Notes under the pieces: generated by a model
Seen by the model: only the letters and a program-made list of their open reading frames with translations
What the model was told of the DNA's origin: nothing
Database searches by the model: none
From: Thinopyrum elongatum
Lineage: Eukaryota > Streptophyta > Magnoliopsida > Poales > Poaceae
NCBI GenBank assembly: GCA_011799875.1
Contig: CM022297.1
Location: forward strand, 521,757,362 to 521,821,361
Length of the DNA: 64,000 nucleotides
Reading direction: 5' to 3'
Shown: in pieces, positions 20,007 to 31,625 of the stretch
Position numbering within the stretch: the first letter of the stretch is position 1
Layout: every line of letters starts with the position of its first letter
Translations under genes and position numbers: made by a program

Positions 20007-20435
20007 GTGTATTCACGGGGGAGCATTTCACTCTCCTCTCATCAGGAGTTTAAACAACTGTCCCGAGAAGTGACCGCCGTCCAGTCTACTCCTGAGGCAG
20101 CACAGCCACTCAAATGGTCTGCAGTCCCGATAACATTTGATGCTGAGGATCATCCTGACCGCACGTCAGGTGTGGGCTTATTGCCACTAGTGGTCTCCCC
20201 GACAATCAACAACATCAAAGTCACCAAGATGCTTGTTGACGGGGGTGCTGGCCTCAACCTCCTCTCCACAAGAGTTTTCAAAAAGATGCAGATTCCGGCC
20301 AGGCATCTTCGCCCGATGGGAATGTTCCAGGGAGTTAATCCCGGGGCCACCCAGCAGCTTGGACAAGTGACCCTGCTCGTTACCTTTGGGACTCCGTCCA
20401 ATTTCCGCACAGAGAACATCACCTTCGATGGCTGA
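20007..20435 (+). pseudogene. Aspartic protease of Tat-like gypsy
   Basis: The frame contains MLVDGGAGLNLLSTRVFKKM, matching the D-G-G-[SA] active site typical of plant Tat-like retroelements (rather than D-[ST]-G). The later part GVNPGATQQLGQVTLLVTFG matches the flap/strand segment. It stops at 20433-20435 with a frame change; downstream pieces (LTLAKFMAASHYTYNILKMP) lie in another phase. The enzyme would cleave Gag-Pol. Confidence 0.85.
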
Positions 20436-20952
20436 CATCCCTTTGCCCTATAACGGTATTCTAGGGTGCCTGACATTGGCGAAGTTTATGGCAGCATCTC
20501 ATTACACCTATAACATTCTCAAGATGCCGGGGCCTGGGGGAATGATTACCATCCAGTCTTGATCGAAAAGATGCCATTTCTGTGTGGAAAAGATGTTCAA
20601 GATGGCTGTAGCAGCCACCCCCGACAACATAGATCCACCAAGTACCTCTGCTCCACCTCAGCAAAGGCGGAGGTTGATGACCGAAGACAGCAAGATCATG
20701 AAAAAGGTGCCGCTGAACGATGACGGGAGCCAATCCGTCACCATGGGCGCCAATCTTTCTGCCAAATAGGAAAGCGCGCTTGTTGCCTTCCTATGAGCAA
20801 ATTCTAACGTGTTCACATGGGAACCGTCAGATTTACCCGAGGTCCCTAGGGAGGCGATTGAGCACCACTTGGCCGTGTGTCCTAGCACGCGGCCCGTCAA
20901 GCAAAAAGTACGGCGGCAAGCACCAGAGCATCGAGACTTCATCCGATAAGAA
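20436..20952 (+). pseudogene. Linker between protease and RT, frame broken
   Basis: Fragments recognisable from the protease end to the RT start occur in alternating frames: YNILKMPGPGG, then SNVFTWEPSDLPEVPREAIE, then HHLAVCPSTRPVKQKVRR. Several stops and frame changes separate them. Confidence 0.65.
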
Positions 20953-21210
20953 GTGAAAAGGTTGAAGAAAGCTCGTTTCATCCGTGAGGTCATGCATCCA
21001 CCTTGGCTCTCCAATCCTGTTGTCGTGCCTAAGGCAAATGGCAAGTTGCGGATGTGTGTAGACTTCACTGATTTAAACAAGGCATGTCCCAAAGATCCTT
21101 TTCCTCTCCCCCATATGGACCAGATAGTGGACTCTATCGCCGGCTGTGATCTGTTGTGTTTCCTGGACGCGTTCTCAGGATACCATCATATCAAAATGGC
21201 CCGGGAGGAC
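20953..21210 (+). pseudogene. Reverse transcriptase N-terminal half, gypsy
   Basis: The frame reads VKRLKKARFIREVMHPPWLS, NPVVVPKANGKLRMCVDFTD, LNKACPKDPFPLPHMDQIVD and LCFLDAFSGYHHIKMA, covering RT fingers and the first catalytic Asp (FLDAFSGY). It ends at an insertion right after KMARED (TGA 21211-21213). The palm continues at about 22655. Confidence 0.92.
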
Positions 21211-22654
21211 TGATGGCTCAATATTTTTCACTTTTAGTAGAGGGTTTTGTTACGGTTTTTGCCGGGTTTTTGGTACTTCTCACATCTTGCTAACGTTAAC
21301 CATTCAAGAAAGAAGAAAACTTGTTCTTCCTTTGTTGTGCGGGAAAATATACTTTTGGGAGGAAACCAATCAAGATCCCATCAAATGGAGAAAAATGGAG
21401 GCACTTTCACATTGGGCAGATTTGCACCAGCACATCTAGAGTGCAAGACGGCCTCTGGTATGAGTGCATGTGCTCGTACCAGTGCTCGTACCAGGCGCCG
21501 CCAGCTCCACCTCATCTACCCAAACAACTTTCATGACAAGGAGAGACGCATCAGAGAGACCCATCCACCGCCACACCGTACAGAACAGAGGGAGAAGAGA
21601 TCAGGAGAAGAAGAAGCCCTGGAGATCATTTTCTTTTTTTTTTCTGTCTCCATTCCCATTCATCGCATCATCACCATAGGGAGAGGAATTTCAAGTTGTA
21701 AGATTAGGGTTTATAACTCTATTTGTTTTCATCTTGAGATTGTGACTTGTTTGATTATTCATCTTATTGTGGATCATCAAGATATTATCGATATGATTTC
21801 TCTTGAATTATTCTCTAAGATGTTTAGTGATTCTTCCTCTATCCGTGAGTAGTCGCCCCCTAGGAGTGGAAGATGTAGGAGATTGGTGAGATTCATTTGT
21901 GCCCATTCTATATGTCGTTATTCGTGGTTATAGTTTTATGATTGTTTAGTAAGTTGTTTATCTGTGATAAGCGTAATGCCTATTGTCTAATTTAAGGGTC
22001 CAGGCAACATGATCTGAAGACCTACGCAGGTAACACATATTGTTTAGTGAATCCGTGACCTCCAGGTGACAAGTGGAGATATCTACGAGGAGCGAAGACA
22101 TTATGAGATAACGGTGATGCATAGAACCTAATGCATTGTTCCGGTCTCATGACCTTAATTGTGAAGACGACCACGATGTGGCAACGTCGAAGCATGACTA
22201 TAGAGGAGATTGGAATCCCACGTGGAGGAGTTCTACAACTCAAGGGTGATCCGCCTACCAAACAAACAATCAATATATTAGAATCATGATACAAGGTAAC
22301 TGATATTACCGTCGCACTGGCACACTTGATGTACACCATGATCTGAAGTTTCCCCTCACCTAATCTCTCTACTACAGGAAACCACTTTTATTTTTTGTCT
22401 TTTTATTTATGTTCTTTACTTTAAAGTTGTTATTACTCTCGCGCAACAATCATCTCTTTTCACCACTCTGGTATATTTGTTCCACGGGATAATAATACCA
22501 TCTGCAGATTTTCAAACAGTTACTTCACACGAGACTTGTGACAACTTGTGTGTGACTGAAATGCCACTCATAAATGCTCTCCTCCGCTCTTCATTGGGAC
22601 GATAACTATTGGGATACCTACACGAAGATGCTACACTACTCTATGTGTCTTGCA
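21211..22654. mobile_element. 1.44 kb insertion inside RT, type unresolved
   Basis: RT homology stops at 21210 and resumes at about 22655. The insert has TG (21211) and CA (22653-22654) as possible termini, and its internal sequence (AGAGGGAGAAGAGATCAGGA, later GATCATCAAGATATTATCG, near the end CCGCTCTTCATTGGGACGA) resembles LTR or leader sequence of a grass retroelement rather than coding DNA. No matching 5-bp duplication was found (AGGAC left, GGCCA right), so a solo LTR is only one possibility. Small frames at 21247-21852 have no domain. Confidence 0.5.
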
Positions 22655-23066
22655 GGCCATCAAGGACAAGGAAGAGACTGCCTTCATCACCCCGAATGGA
22701 ATTTTCTGCTACACCTGCATGCCCTTCGGGTTGAAAAATGCTAGTTCAACATTTCAACATGCCATGCACCTCACGTTGGGGCCACAGTTGGGCCGCAACA
22801 TTGAGGCGTACATCGACGATCTTGTCATGAAGAGCCATTCCTGGGACACTTTGCTCCAAGATCTGGAAGAAACGTTCAACAACCTGCGCAAAATGAACAT
22901 CAAGTTGAACCTCGAGAAGTGCGTTTTTGGGGTCCCCTCTGGCAAGCTCGCTGGCTTCCTGGTGTCTCACCGGGGCATCGAAGTCAACCCTGACAAGATC
23001 GAGGCCAGTGAACGTATGGAGGCCCCAAAGCATGGTAAGGATGTGCAGCGCCTCAGGGCTGCATAG
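22655..23066 (+). pseudogene. Reverse transcriptase C-terminal half, gypsy
   Basis: The frame continues RT: ETAFITPNGIFCYTCMPFGL, KNASSTFQHAMHLTLGPQLG, then EAYIDDLVMKSH containing the YIDD catalytic box, and LEKCVFGVPSGKLAGFLVSH, RGIEVNPDKIEA. It stops at 23064-23066 after a frame change near KHGKDVQRLRAA. Confidence 0.92.
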
Positions 23067-24150
23067 CTGCTCTCCGGTGCTTCATTCTTGTCTGGGAGAG
23101 TGCGCTCTTCCGTTCTTCAAACTGCTCAAGAAATCGGGCCCTTTCAAGTGGACCCCGAAAGTAGACGAGGCTCTACAAGAGCTGAAGAAGTTCCTGACAT
23201 CCCTGCCAGTCCTGGTGGCACCTAGGCCGGGGGAGTCACTGCTACTTTATGTTGTAGCCACTTCCCAGGTGGTGAGCGCCATCCTCGTGGCGGAGAGAGA
23301 AGAACTCCCGGAGACAGCAGAGAGTCCTGGCGATCCAGGCTCTTTTGAACAGCCTGGAAAACAATAGCCATCTACACCCGTCAAGGGGCGCCTTGTTTAG
23401 TGACCAGTATATTTCGTCAGCACATAGCTACGTGATGCCTGGGAGCGCTACCCTCAAGTCCAGAAGATCCTTTTCGCAATCCTCATCGCGTCAAGGAAAC
23501 TGCGCCACTACTTCAAAGTGCACCCCATCACGGTGGTGACCTCCTTCCCGCTTGAGTGCGTTCTCCGTAATCGTGATGCCACTGGCCGCATTGCAGTGTG
23601 GGCGCTTGAGTTGTCGAGTTTTGATCTACACTTCACCAACACCAACGCTATCAATAGCCGGGCCTTGGCTGAATTCCTTGCGGAATGGACGCCAACGCCC
23701 GATGAAGAGGTGGAGGTGCGATCTTCCTTTCCTGGGAAGGAGGACCCTAACCACTGGGTCATGTACTTTGCCAGCTCCTTCTCGTTCCAGGGCGCGGAGG
23801 CTGGGGTGGTCCTCATCTCTCCGACAGGCGAGCACCTCAAGTACGTCGTCCAGATGCTCTTCAAGGAAGGAAAGGCCACCAATAACACTGCAGAGTATGA
23901 GGGCTTGCTCGCGGGACTCCGCGCAGCCGCAGCCCTCAGCATCAAACACCTAATTGTCAGAGGCGACTCCTAGTTAGTCATCAACCAAGTCATGAAGGAC
24001 TATGAGTGCCCGCAGATGGCGGCAATTGTGGCTGTAGTGAGGAAAATGGAATGCCATTTCATCAGCTTGTAGCTGGAACATGTGCCCCATTGCAACAACC
24101 GGATAGCAGACGAGCTCTCGAAGACGGCCGCCCGACGAGAATCTGTCTAG
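23067..24150 (+). pseudogene. RNase H region of Tat-like gypsy
   Basis: Fragments include FFKLLKKSGPFKWTPKVDEA (RT connection) and YPQVQKILFAILIASRKLRH, then HYFKVHPITVVTSFPLECVL, VMYFASSFSFQGAEAGVVLI, NNTAEYEGLLAGLRAAAALS (catalytic Glu), IKHLIVRGDS and LEHVPHCNNRIADELSKTAA. The second RNase H-like fold between RT and integrase is typical of Tat-like elements. A TAG at 23971-23973 interrupts the GDSQLV-type motif at the Gln position, and another TAG (24070-24072) follows FISL. Multiple frame changes are present near 23367 and 23400-23500. Confidence 0.85.
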
Positions 24151-24419
24151 CCAGGAACCTTCATTGAAAGACTCACCCGTCTGTCCGTTCTGCCCGCCAA
24201 GCAGAACGAGGAAGTTGCGCCTTGCCCCAGGAAGGACGCCCATGGACCATCCTCATCAGGGAGCCCTGCAACAGGGAGCCCCAGCAAGGAGTCACCACCC
24301 GACAAGTGTCCAGTACTTGCTGCAGAAAAGCAGATGCCTGGATGGATCTCATAGATCAAAGGGTACCTGCAAGATGACACCCATCCCGAGAAAGACAGTG
24401 AAGCAGAAAGGATAGCCCG

Positions 24420-25196
24420 CCAAGCGAAGATGTATGTCTTGATGGATGGGGACCTCTATCAAAGGAGTGAAAATGGGGTCAAGCTGAAGAGCATTTCTCG
24501 TAAGGAGGGCCGCGAGCTTCTCACATAAATTTATGAAGGAGATTGTGGCAGCCACATGGCATCTCGCACTCTGGTGGGCAAAGCTTTCCGGCAAGGATTC
24601 TACTGGCCCACCGCCCTCCAAGATGCCGTGGAACAGGTCAAGAGCTATGAAGCCTACCAATTTCATGCCAAGAATATCCATCAACCAGCGCAAGAGCTTC
24701 AAACAATCCCGCTCTTATGGCCGTTCACGGTCTGGGGGCTGGGTATCCTTGGGCCTTTTCATCGGGTTGTCGGGGGCTACCAATACCTCTACGTTGCCAT
24801 CGACAAATTCACAAAGTGGTCCGAGGTGGAGCCCGTCCGCAAGATTATAGCATAATCCGCCATCAAATTCATCAGACGATTGGTGTGTCATTTTGGTGTG
24901 CCAAATCGCTTCATCACAGACAACGGCACCCAACAACATCCTACTGTGAAGACCTCGACATCAAGCTATGCTTCACTTTCATTGCTCATCCTCGCAGCAA
25001 TGGGCAAGCGAAGCATGCCAATGCGGAAGTACTCAAAAGCCTCAAGACAAGAACCTTTGACAGGTTGGAAATGTGTGGCCGACGCTGGATTGATGAAGTG
25101 TCCTCCGTTCTGTGGTCTGTCCACACGACCCCGAACAGGGTAACTGGTAAAACGCCCTTCTCCCTCGTCTACGGGGCAGAAGCGGTCCTCCCCGGC
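24420..25196 (+). pseudogene. Integrase of Tat-like gypsy, interrupted by LARD-like insertion
   Basis: Segments: MYVLMDGDLYQRSENGVKLK, YEGDCGSHMASRTLVGKAFR (His of the zinc domain), VEQVKSYEAYQFHAKNIHQ (expected CxxC positions replaced), LWPFTVWGLGILGPFHRVVG (catalytic Asp position of the usual GxDIxGP altered to GLGILGP), YQYLYVAIDKFTKWSEVEPV, then LVCHFGVPNRFITDNGTQ (Asp) and AHPRSNGQAKHANAEVLKSL (the usual Glu of GQAExxN is replaced by Lys). TAA at 24853-24855 breaks the frame, and a frame change follows. The ORF ends abruptly at EAVLPG where the next LTR begins (25197). Substituted catalytic positions show the protein is dead. Confidence 0.9.
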
Positions 25197-28100
25197 TGTG
25201 ACATCCCCAGATTGTAGTCATGTCATTAGCCAAGATAATGTGCCATGTCATCATGATCATCATAATTAAATTGCATTTAATAATCAATCCAACACTCAAA
25301 TTCAAATTTAAAATAAAGTCAAAATTAATATTCCTTTAAACAGATAAACAAAAATGTTTACAATATGTCATAAAATCTCTAAGTATTGGTAAAAATAATA
25401 TCAACTCCATTTGGATGCCCAAATTTTCCCTGGCAATTATTTTAGTGGACTAGCAGCACTAAAATGGCTCATTTAAATTCAAACACAATTCAAATCAATT
25501 CAAACTGGCCTCAAACTTTTTGTACTAGCTCAAAATAGTCTCTAGTAATTTTGTGACAAATTTCATGTGCAAAAAAATTATTTTGATAGCTTAAATAAAT
25601 GCAAAACAGAGGCAAATAACAGTAACAGAAAATATAAAAGAAAAGAACCTACACCCACTGTGCACTTGAAACATATCGCTACAGTAAACGGCCCAGCCCA
25701 CCACTAGGGCCTTTCTTCAACTTCTGTACAGAGGGAAGACAGGGCCATGGCGTGGCTCACGCACGCACGTCCGTGCCGCGGATGTCGTTATGTCGATCAT
25801 CCGGAGCACCCTGGAAATGTATTAGACCCTCCCCGACGCGATAGACAAGCCCTAGCCCTGTTTCCCCCTCTTCCTCGCTCGTGTTCATCGATCCGAACGA
25901 ACCCGAGCTCGCGCGCGCCATGGCCTTCGACGTAGCCATGACCATTGGCCTCCCCGTCGCCTGAGATCATGTTCAGGAGCTTCCTCGCTGTCGACTCCTT
26001 CACCTACATGCTTTGAATCGAGCCGGGACGGCCCGTACACTCACCATCGAGATCATCTTCATCGCGTACATCGCCGGCGTCCATCATCGTTGCCGCGGCT
26101 CCGGTCCACCTCCGGCCTCCCCGACCGCGCCATCGAGATCGCGGTGAGCTCCTCTACCGATTCCCCCTTTTCCCCACCTCGATCCCCTGTCGTAGCCGCC
26201 GTCCCAGAGCTCGTCCATGGCCGCGCCGTGCTGCGCGCGCACCTGCTCGGCTGCTGCTTGCTGCCCCTGCTCGCTGATGCTCTGCCGCTGCGCTGCCACT
26301 GCTACCACTGCTGCTGCTCGCTGCCGCTGCTTGCTGCCGCTGCCACACTGAGCTGATGTCGCTGTTGCTCTCTACCTCACGCGAGGCCATGGCGAGCACA
26401 GCCTGGTGGCTGGTTGTTTCCCTGCCATGTAGGGCCAGCCCTATTTAGATTAGGGCTAGATTTAGTTAGTATTAATTTAGTACTAAAATTAGTCAAATAG
26501 CAAATGACATGTGGACCCCATTTTAAATTAACGCTTATTCAAACCATAGACAAAGACATGTGGACCCACACGCACTGTTCACTCTTTGACCCAGTCAACT
26601 TTGACTGGCCCCACTTGTCATACACCCTGGCTGGGTACACTCTGTGTACACATAGCAAATTCCAGTTATTCTAGAAAATTTCAGAAAATCTATAAAACTT
26701 TGAAAATTCGTATAAAATAAACCGTAATTTGGATGAAAATAATTTATATGAAAAATGATCAGAAAAATATAACGAATCTGAATGTGTCATCCACATGCAT
26801 GACAAACCTCTCTAACACAATGAACATGGAACTTTCGCTACCGCACCAATATACCGAGTAATACCTCCAGCCGGGAAAATATTCCAAAATATTTTCCCGC
26901 TTTAATTAAAATGCTTAGTAATGCATTAGGTCACATCATCACCCCAATTTGCCATGCCATGCATTATGTTGCATTTGTTTGCTCTGTTGTTTATTTGTTT
27001 TCCCCTCCGCTGTTTCTTTTCGGTAGATCCCGATACTGTGATAGGCCCTGAGATCGACTACGACTACACTTTCGAGGATTCCTTTTCATCTGCAGAGCAA
27101 CCAGGCAAGCAAAACCTCCTTGATCATTCCGATATCACCCATTCTCTCCCTCTACTTCATGCATTAGATTTTGCTACTATTGTTGTTCCGGTAGCTCCTA
27201 TTCTGATGCATAGCCTGTTGTTGTAACCTACTGTTGATACTTTACCTATTACCCTATGATGCTTAGTATAGTTATGCTAGTCTTTCATTAGTGGTCCTAC
27301 ACCCTTGTCCGTTTGCCATGCTATATTATTGGGCCGTGATCCCTCTGGGCGATGATCACGGATATACTTATATTACTGCAATACTCATAAAATGCTAAAG
27401 TCGGGTCGGCTCCAAGAGTACCCGCGAGAGATTATTGTGGCAGAACGGCAGGACATGCGAAGACCATCCAGACAGTGGTAGGCCTGAGCCCTAGTCATCA
27501 TCCGTGGTTACTTAACAATAACACGCTTAACGAGATTTGGGTATTTTATCTAAGTTGGCCACTGGCTTATACGCACTAACCGCCACGCGGGATAACGGTT
27601 TATGGGGCCCTCGGCTTTGTCAGTTCCTCCCAAAAGCTCTGTCAGATGTCCAGTTCAGAGAGGCGGTCGGGTCGAGGCAAGTAGTTATACCATCCAGGAT
27701 GTGATGGGCTTGGGTCCGACCCCGCTCGCAATGACCCGGAGCAGTTAGGGTGAGCAGCCAAACAGCCCTTTCATGCTTAGGATGTAGACCGGCGGGGACC
27801 TCTCTGGAGAGCCTAGGTAGTACTTCGGCGTGTCAATCATCCTGAGGCCGGGCATTACCCAGAAAAGTGTGTCCGGACAGGGGTAATCGAGCGTGTCGGG
27901 CTATGTGGTGCACCCCTGCAGGGAAGACAAATCTATTCGAATAGCCGTGTCCATGGTAACAGGACGCTTGGAGTTGTATCCTGATCTTCTACAACTATAA
28001 CCGGATACCTAATGAAATACTTAACTATTATAATTACCCCAAGATCACTTTCTCGTAGGAAGTCGAGGAAGGATCTCAGGGTATGCTGTTGATTGATATG

Positions 28101-28693
28101 ATGTTACTACATGTTGTTTCTAATAGCAAGTTGTTATAAAATACGCTACTCTCTTCTGGTGCTGCAAGATGCTAGTCTTCATTAAGATAGGCTTCTCCCC
28201 CTCTACTCTGGCATTTCTGCAGTTTAGTCCACATATATAACCCCCTTCTTTGGTACCGATGCATACTTAGCATAGATCTGATGTAAGTCTTGCGAGTACT
28301 TTGGATGAGTACTCACCGCTACTTTGCTCCTCTTTTTCTTCTACCCGGTTGATGCGATCAGATGGTGGAGCCCAGGAGCCAGAGGATCCTGAGGATGATT
28401 ACTACGTGGAGTTCAACATCGCTGAGTAATTCGGAGGTCCCAGGCAGGAGGCCTGCGCCTTTTCGATCTAGAGTCGTTGTTTGTTTTCGCCTTCTTAAGG
28501 CACCCTTGTAATTGTCTGTAGTCAGACCTAACTCTTGATGTAATATTGGGTCTTACGACCCCTGTTTGTAATATAAAGATTTATGTTTAAATTTGTGTCG
28601 TAGAGTTGTGTTGTGGTACTACTGTGAGTCACCGATCGTGATCGTGCATGCCGCGTGGATGATTAGTGCACGGCCAGGTTCGGGGGTGTCACA
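25197..28693 (+). mobile_element. 5' LTR of LARD-like retroelement (3.5 kb)
   Basis: The LTR starts TGTGACATCCCCAGATTGTA and ends GGGGGTGTCACA, so the termini TGTGACA...TGTCACA are inverted. The start recurs at 31626 with about two dozen differences in the first 420 bp by eye, proving the LTR pair. It inserted into integrase coding sequence of the gypsy element. Inside are promoter-like sequence (25680-26390), a hairpin at 26872-26899 and protein-like segments (27026-27112 and 28358-28429). Confidence 0.9.
26872..26899. promoter_or_regulatory. 12-bp inverted repeat hairpin in LTR
   Basis: CGGGAAAATATT, loop CCAA, AATATTTTCCCG: a perfect 12-bp stem. The same structure is present in the 3' LTR (48759-48786) and, with 10-bp stem and changed loop, in both LTRs of the chromovirus. 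Confidence 0.85.
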
Positions 28694-31625
28694 AGCTAGT
28701 ATCAGAGCCGGCTGCCTGTAGGAAGCCCCAAACCTCTTGGTCGATGTTGAGTCTAGTCTGAAAAACTATTTTCAAACTACTAACTCTGTTGTGTGGCTTA
28801 CGGGCCCACATCACATATGGATGGGATTAGGATTCTTTTATTCCGCATCCTTACTCTAGGTTCTAAACTTCTTATCTTCTCGGCTTAAAGATTTTACTAA
28901 CTCTAGGTTCGCGTGAACACATCAATTCGGAGATCCATTCATTCTCAGTTGCTCTTTTTGTTACAAGATACCTAGAAATACTCTCCGATTTTCCGAGAAT
29001 CCTATATGTCCTACTGCTGTTGAAATTCCTTGTCATCAACTTACACTTGTGGTTAATTCTAATTATTCAACAATCTTCATTGAAATCCCCTGCGATTGTC
29101 ATTCTCTCCCTATTGATTCACAAGTATGCGAATACTCGCAATCATCAATTAATCCCTAGAATTATCTTTCCGGCTCATACGTCATTCCGTACATGAACTG
29201 GTTCTTGGCTAATCAAGTTTTGATCGGTTGTGCCTCTAAGTCTATTCAACTTACTCATCCTTGATCAGAGCATCTGCTTCTGCTCCCTCGATTCGTGAAT
29301 CATAATCCCTTTGTATTTTATACTCGAATTATTCAGATGTTTCTATAATCCGATGCCTTTGCATTCTTTCTTCTTGGGTTGAGTACCGATACTCACATTA
29401 GATCCTTTGTGGGCCGCCTGATCCTTTGGTGGATTATTATCCGACCGTTCTTGCATATTCTATAACCTTGAGTTCTTCCCTTGATACAAAATTGCCTTTG
29501 TCGAATCATATCATCTACTTTGACTTCGGTACTCTGCTTTCGAACCTGTATCCCTCGCTTCTGTTATTTATTGTATAGGTTCCTAAAATGCCCCGATGGG
29601 TTGTATCTATGCTTCTATAATCCGTGTGAACCCAAAAGTTTTCACGGGTCATACTCTTCTGGTGTTTCGCCAGATAAATTTTCAACAATACAACTTCTTC
29701 AAAAATGAGAAGTAGATGAAAGGTTATGCTTTGAAGAAGTGGGAGTCGGATCTTGAACTTTATGTTCGTGCCCATGGAAATGATGTGGATCTTATCATGG
29801 AAGCTTCTCAAAAGAATAACTGTCCCTTTATATAACCATTCGGTATCTCCTCATTTTGAACCCGTGCAATTATGGTTTTGACCATGTTGTTCTCATTTGA
29901 TATGTCTTAGAGGAATTCATTCCGGAATCTCATCCATTTCTCAAACAAGGTTAAAGTATTTGCACTCCGCAGATCAATAAACCAGTCCAACCTCTACTCT
30001 GATCTACCTTCGAGTATTACCCTCTGGTATCTTCAGGACATCATGGAACTGCATTACTTGATAGGAGTTCTTCATCAAGTATTACTTCTCACCGATTTCA
30101 TTCTTTCCACGGGTTCTGAGGTGTTGGTCACTCAAGAACATCGATAAGTCATGTCATTCACAGCCTATCGGCTGCATCATTGTCGTGCTAATTTTAACTG
30201 TGCTACCTGGTCCTTCTTCCCAAAGCACAATTTTTGACAATGAGCTAAGCTTACGCCGAGCTTCTTCGTCATGTCATTTCTCCTTAAACAGCCAGATTGA
30301 TTCCGAGTTTGTATCGAATCCATGGTACTATTTACCTTCTGCTTCATCATATCTCTCGTTTTGATAATGTCACCTTGCTATTACCTAATCATCATGCCCC
30401 TCGATAATTTATGTTATCATCGACAAAATCCTTGACATCCTTCCAACACAGACTTGGTCATGTTTTGGTTATACCTTAAATTCCTTGCTATTTTGGAAAT
30501 TGCCCCTTCTGTATTTCTAGTGATCTTTAAACCCAACCTTTACTTCAACACCATGTCATTGCTTCCCCGAAGCCTAATGGTGGTACTCCGAATATCAACA
30601 AGAACATTGGGAGCACAAGGCTACATGTTTCTTGATTGATTATCCAAACGACGTTACATAGGTAAACATCATGATTCTCATTGCCCCTCTATCTAAAGGG
30701 TTATGTACTTGATGTCCTATCATGTATATCCTACTTTGCTTGTTCTTGAGAAGGATACGCACCTAATACTTGTGATTAATCACATTTTCCTTTCCATTGG
30801 TCTGTTTAACCTTTCTTGTAATTTATATGATCTAAGCAGTAGTAATTCCCTGCTTATGTAAACACCCCAGTGTACAACCCTGTCAGTAAAACCCTGTTAC
30901 TATTGTGGTGAACATTCTGGTAGCCACCTGTGGACGAGAACTTTGTCTATTGGTCCACCTCGTCTTAATGAGCAGGAAAATGGTTCTCTTCATCCCCCGC
31001 CCTTGGTACCGATGTTGTTGCCAACATAGCTGACAAGCTGTTCTCTGACAAACCTTGTATCGTGATCACACAAGATGCCACCACCCTTCTTATTCATAAT
31101 CCATCATAACTCACAGGTCCACAAGACCAAAACCTGGCTCTCCTGCATATCCTTGTTTCCACAGTTATCCTTTGCACTTGGCTTCATATGTATCTCTATG
31201 GGCCACCTTCCTTGACATACCCCATTCCGGTATTCGATGCAATGTTATTCCGGTATTGAATGATTGCCTATCCGTTTGAAACTTCTTTCACCTTCTTATA
31301 TTTTCTCCCGATGTATTTTCTCGAGAGATACCTTGTATCTCATTACCTAAGATAACCCCGGTTGGTTAACCTTGTACCGACCCAACCCCCCTTAAGTTTC
31401 CCCCCTTACCCTATTCATAAGTACGATGAAGTTCCAAAGAAAAGATGCCAAGTTCAACATGATGCAAGACCGCACAAGAAAATGCGGACATCAACGCGAT
31501 GGATCAACTTCTTCGAGAAGAGCAACCAGGAACGGGAAGACTCGTTAGAATTTCGTAACCAAACCTTTTCACCCTTACTCTACCTCTTAAATCTCGGGAT
31601 GAGATTTCTTTGAGTGAAGGAGAGC
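28694..31625 (+). mobile_element. Internal region of LARD-like element, no coding domains
   Basis: In 2.9 kb no gag or pol motif is visible and the longest frames are under 100 codons. The first 300 bp are clearly related to the leader of the chromovirus (55748-56010): both read GCCTGTAGG, GTTGAGTCTAGTCT, TGTGTGGCTTACGGGCCC and ATGGATGGGATTAGGAT in the same order. A short gag-like trace may exist at 29720-29830 (KGYALKKWESDLELYVRAHG). The end GAAGGAGAGC before the 3' LTR is the likely polypurine tract. The layout (long LTRs, non-coding interior, preserved primer site and tract) is that of a large retrotransposon derivative dependent on proteins from an autonomous relative. Confidence 0.8.
28697..28709 (+). 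other. Primer-binding site of LARD-like element
   Basis: TAGTATCAGAGCC follows the LTR end by three bases and is one change from the initiator-tRNA-Met site TGGTATCAGAGCC. Confidence 0.8.
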
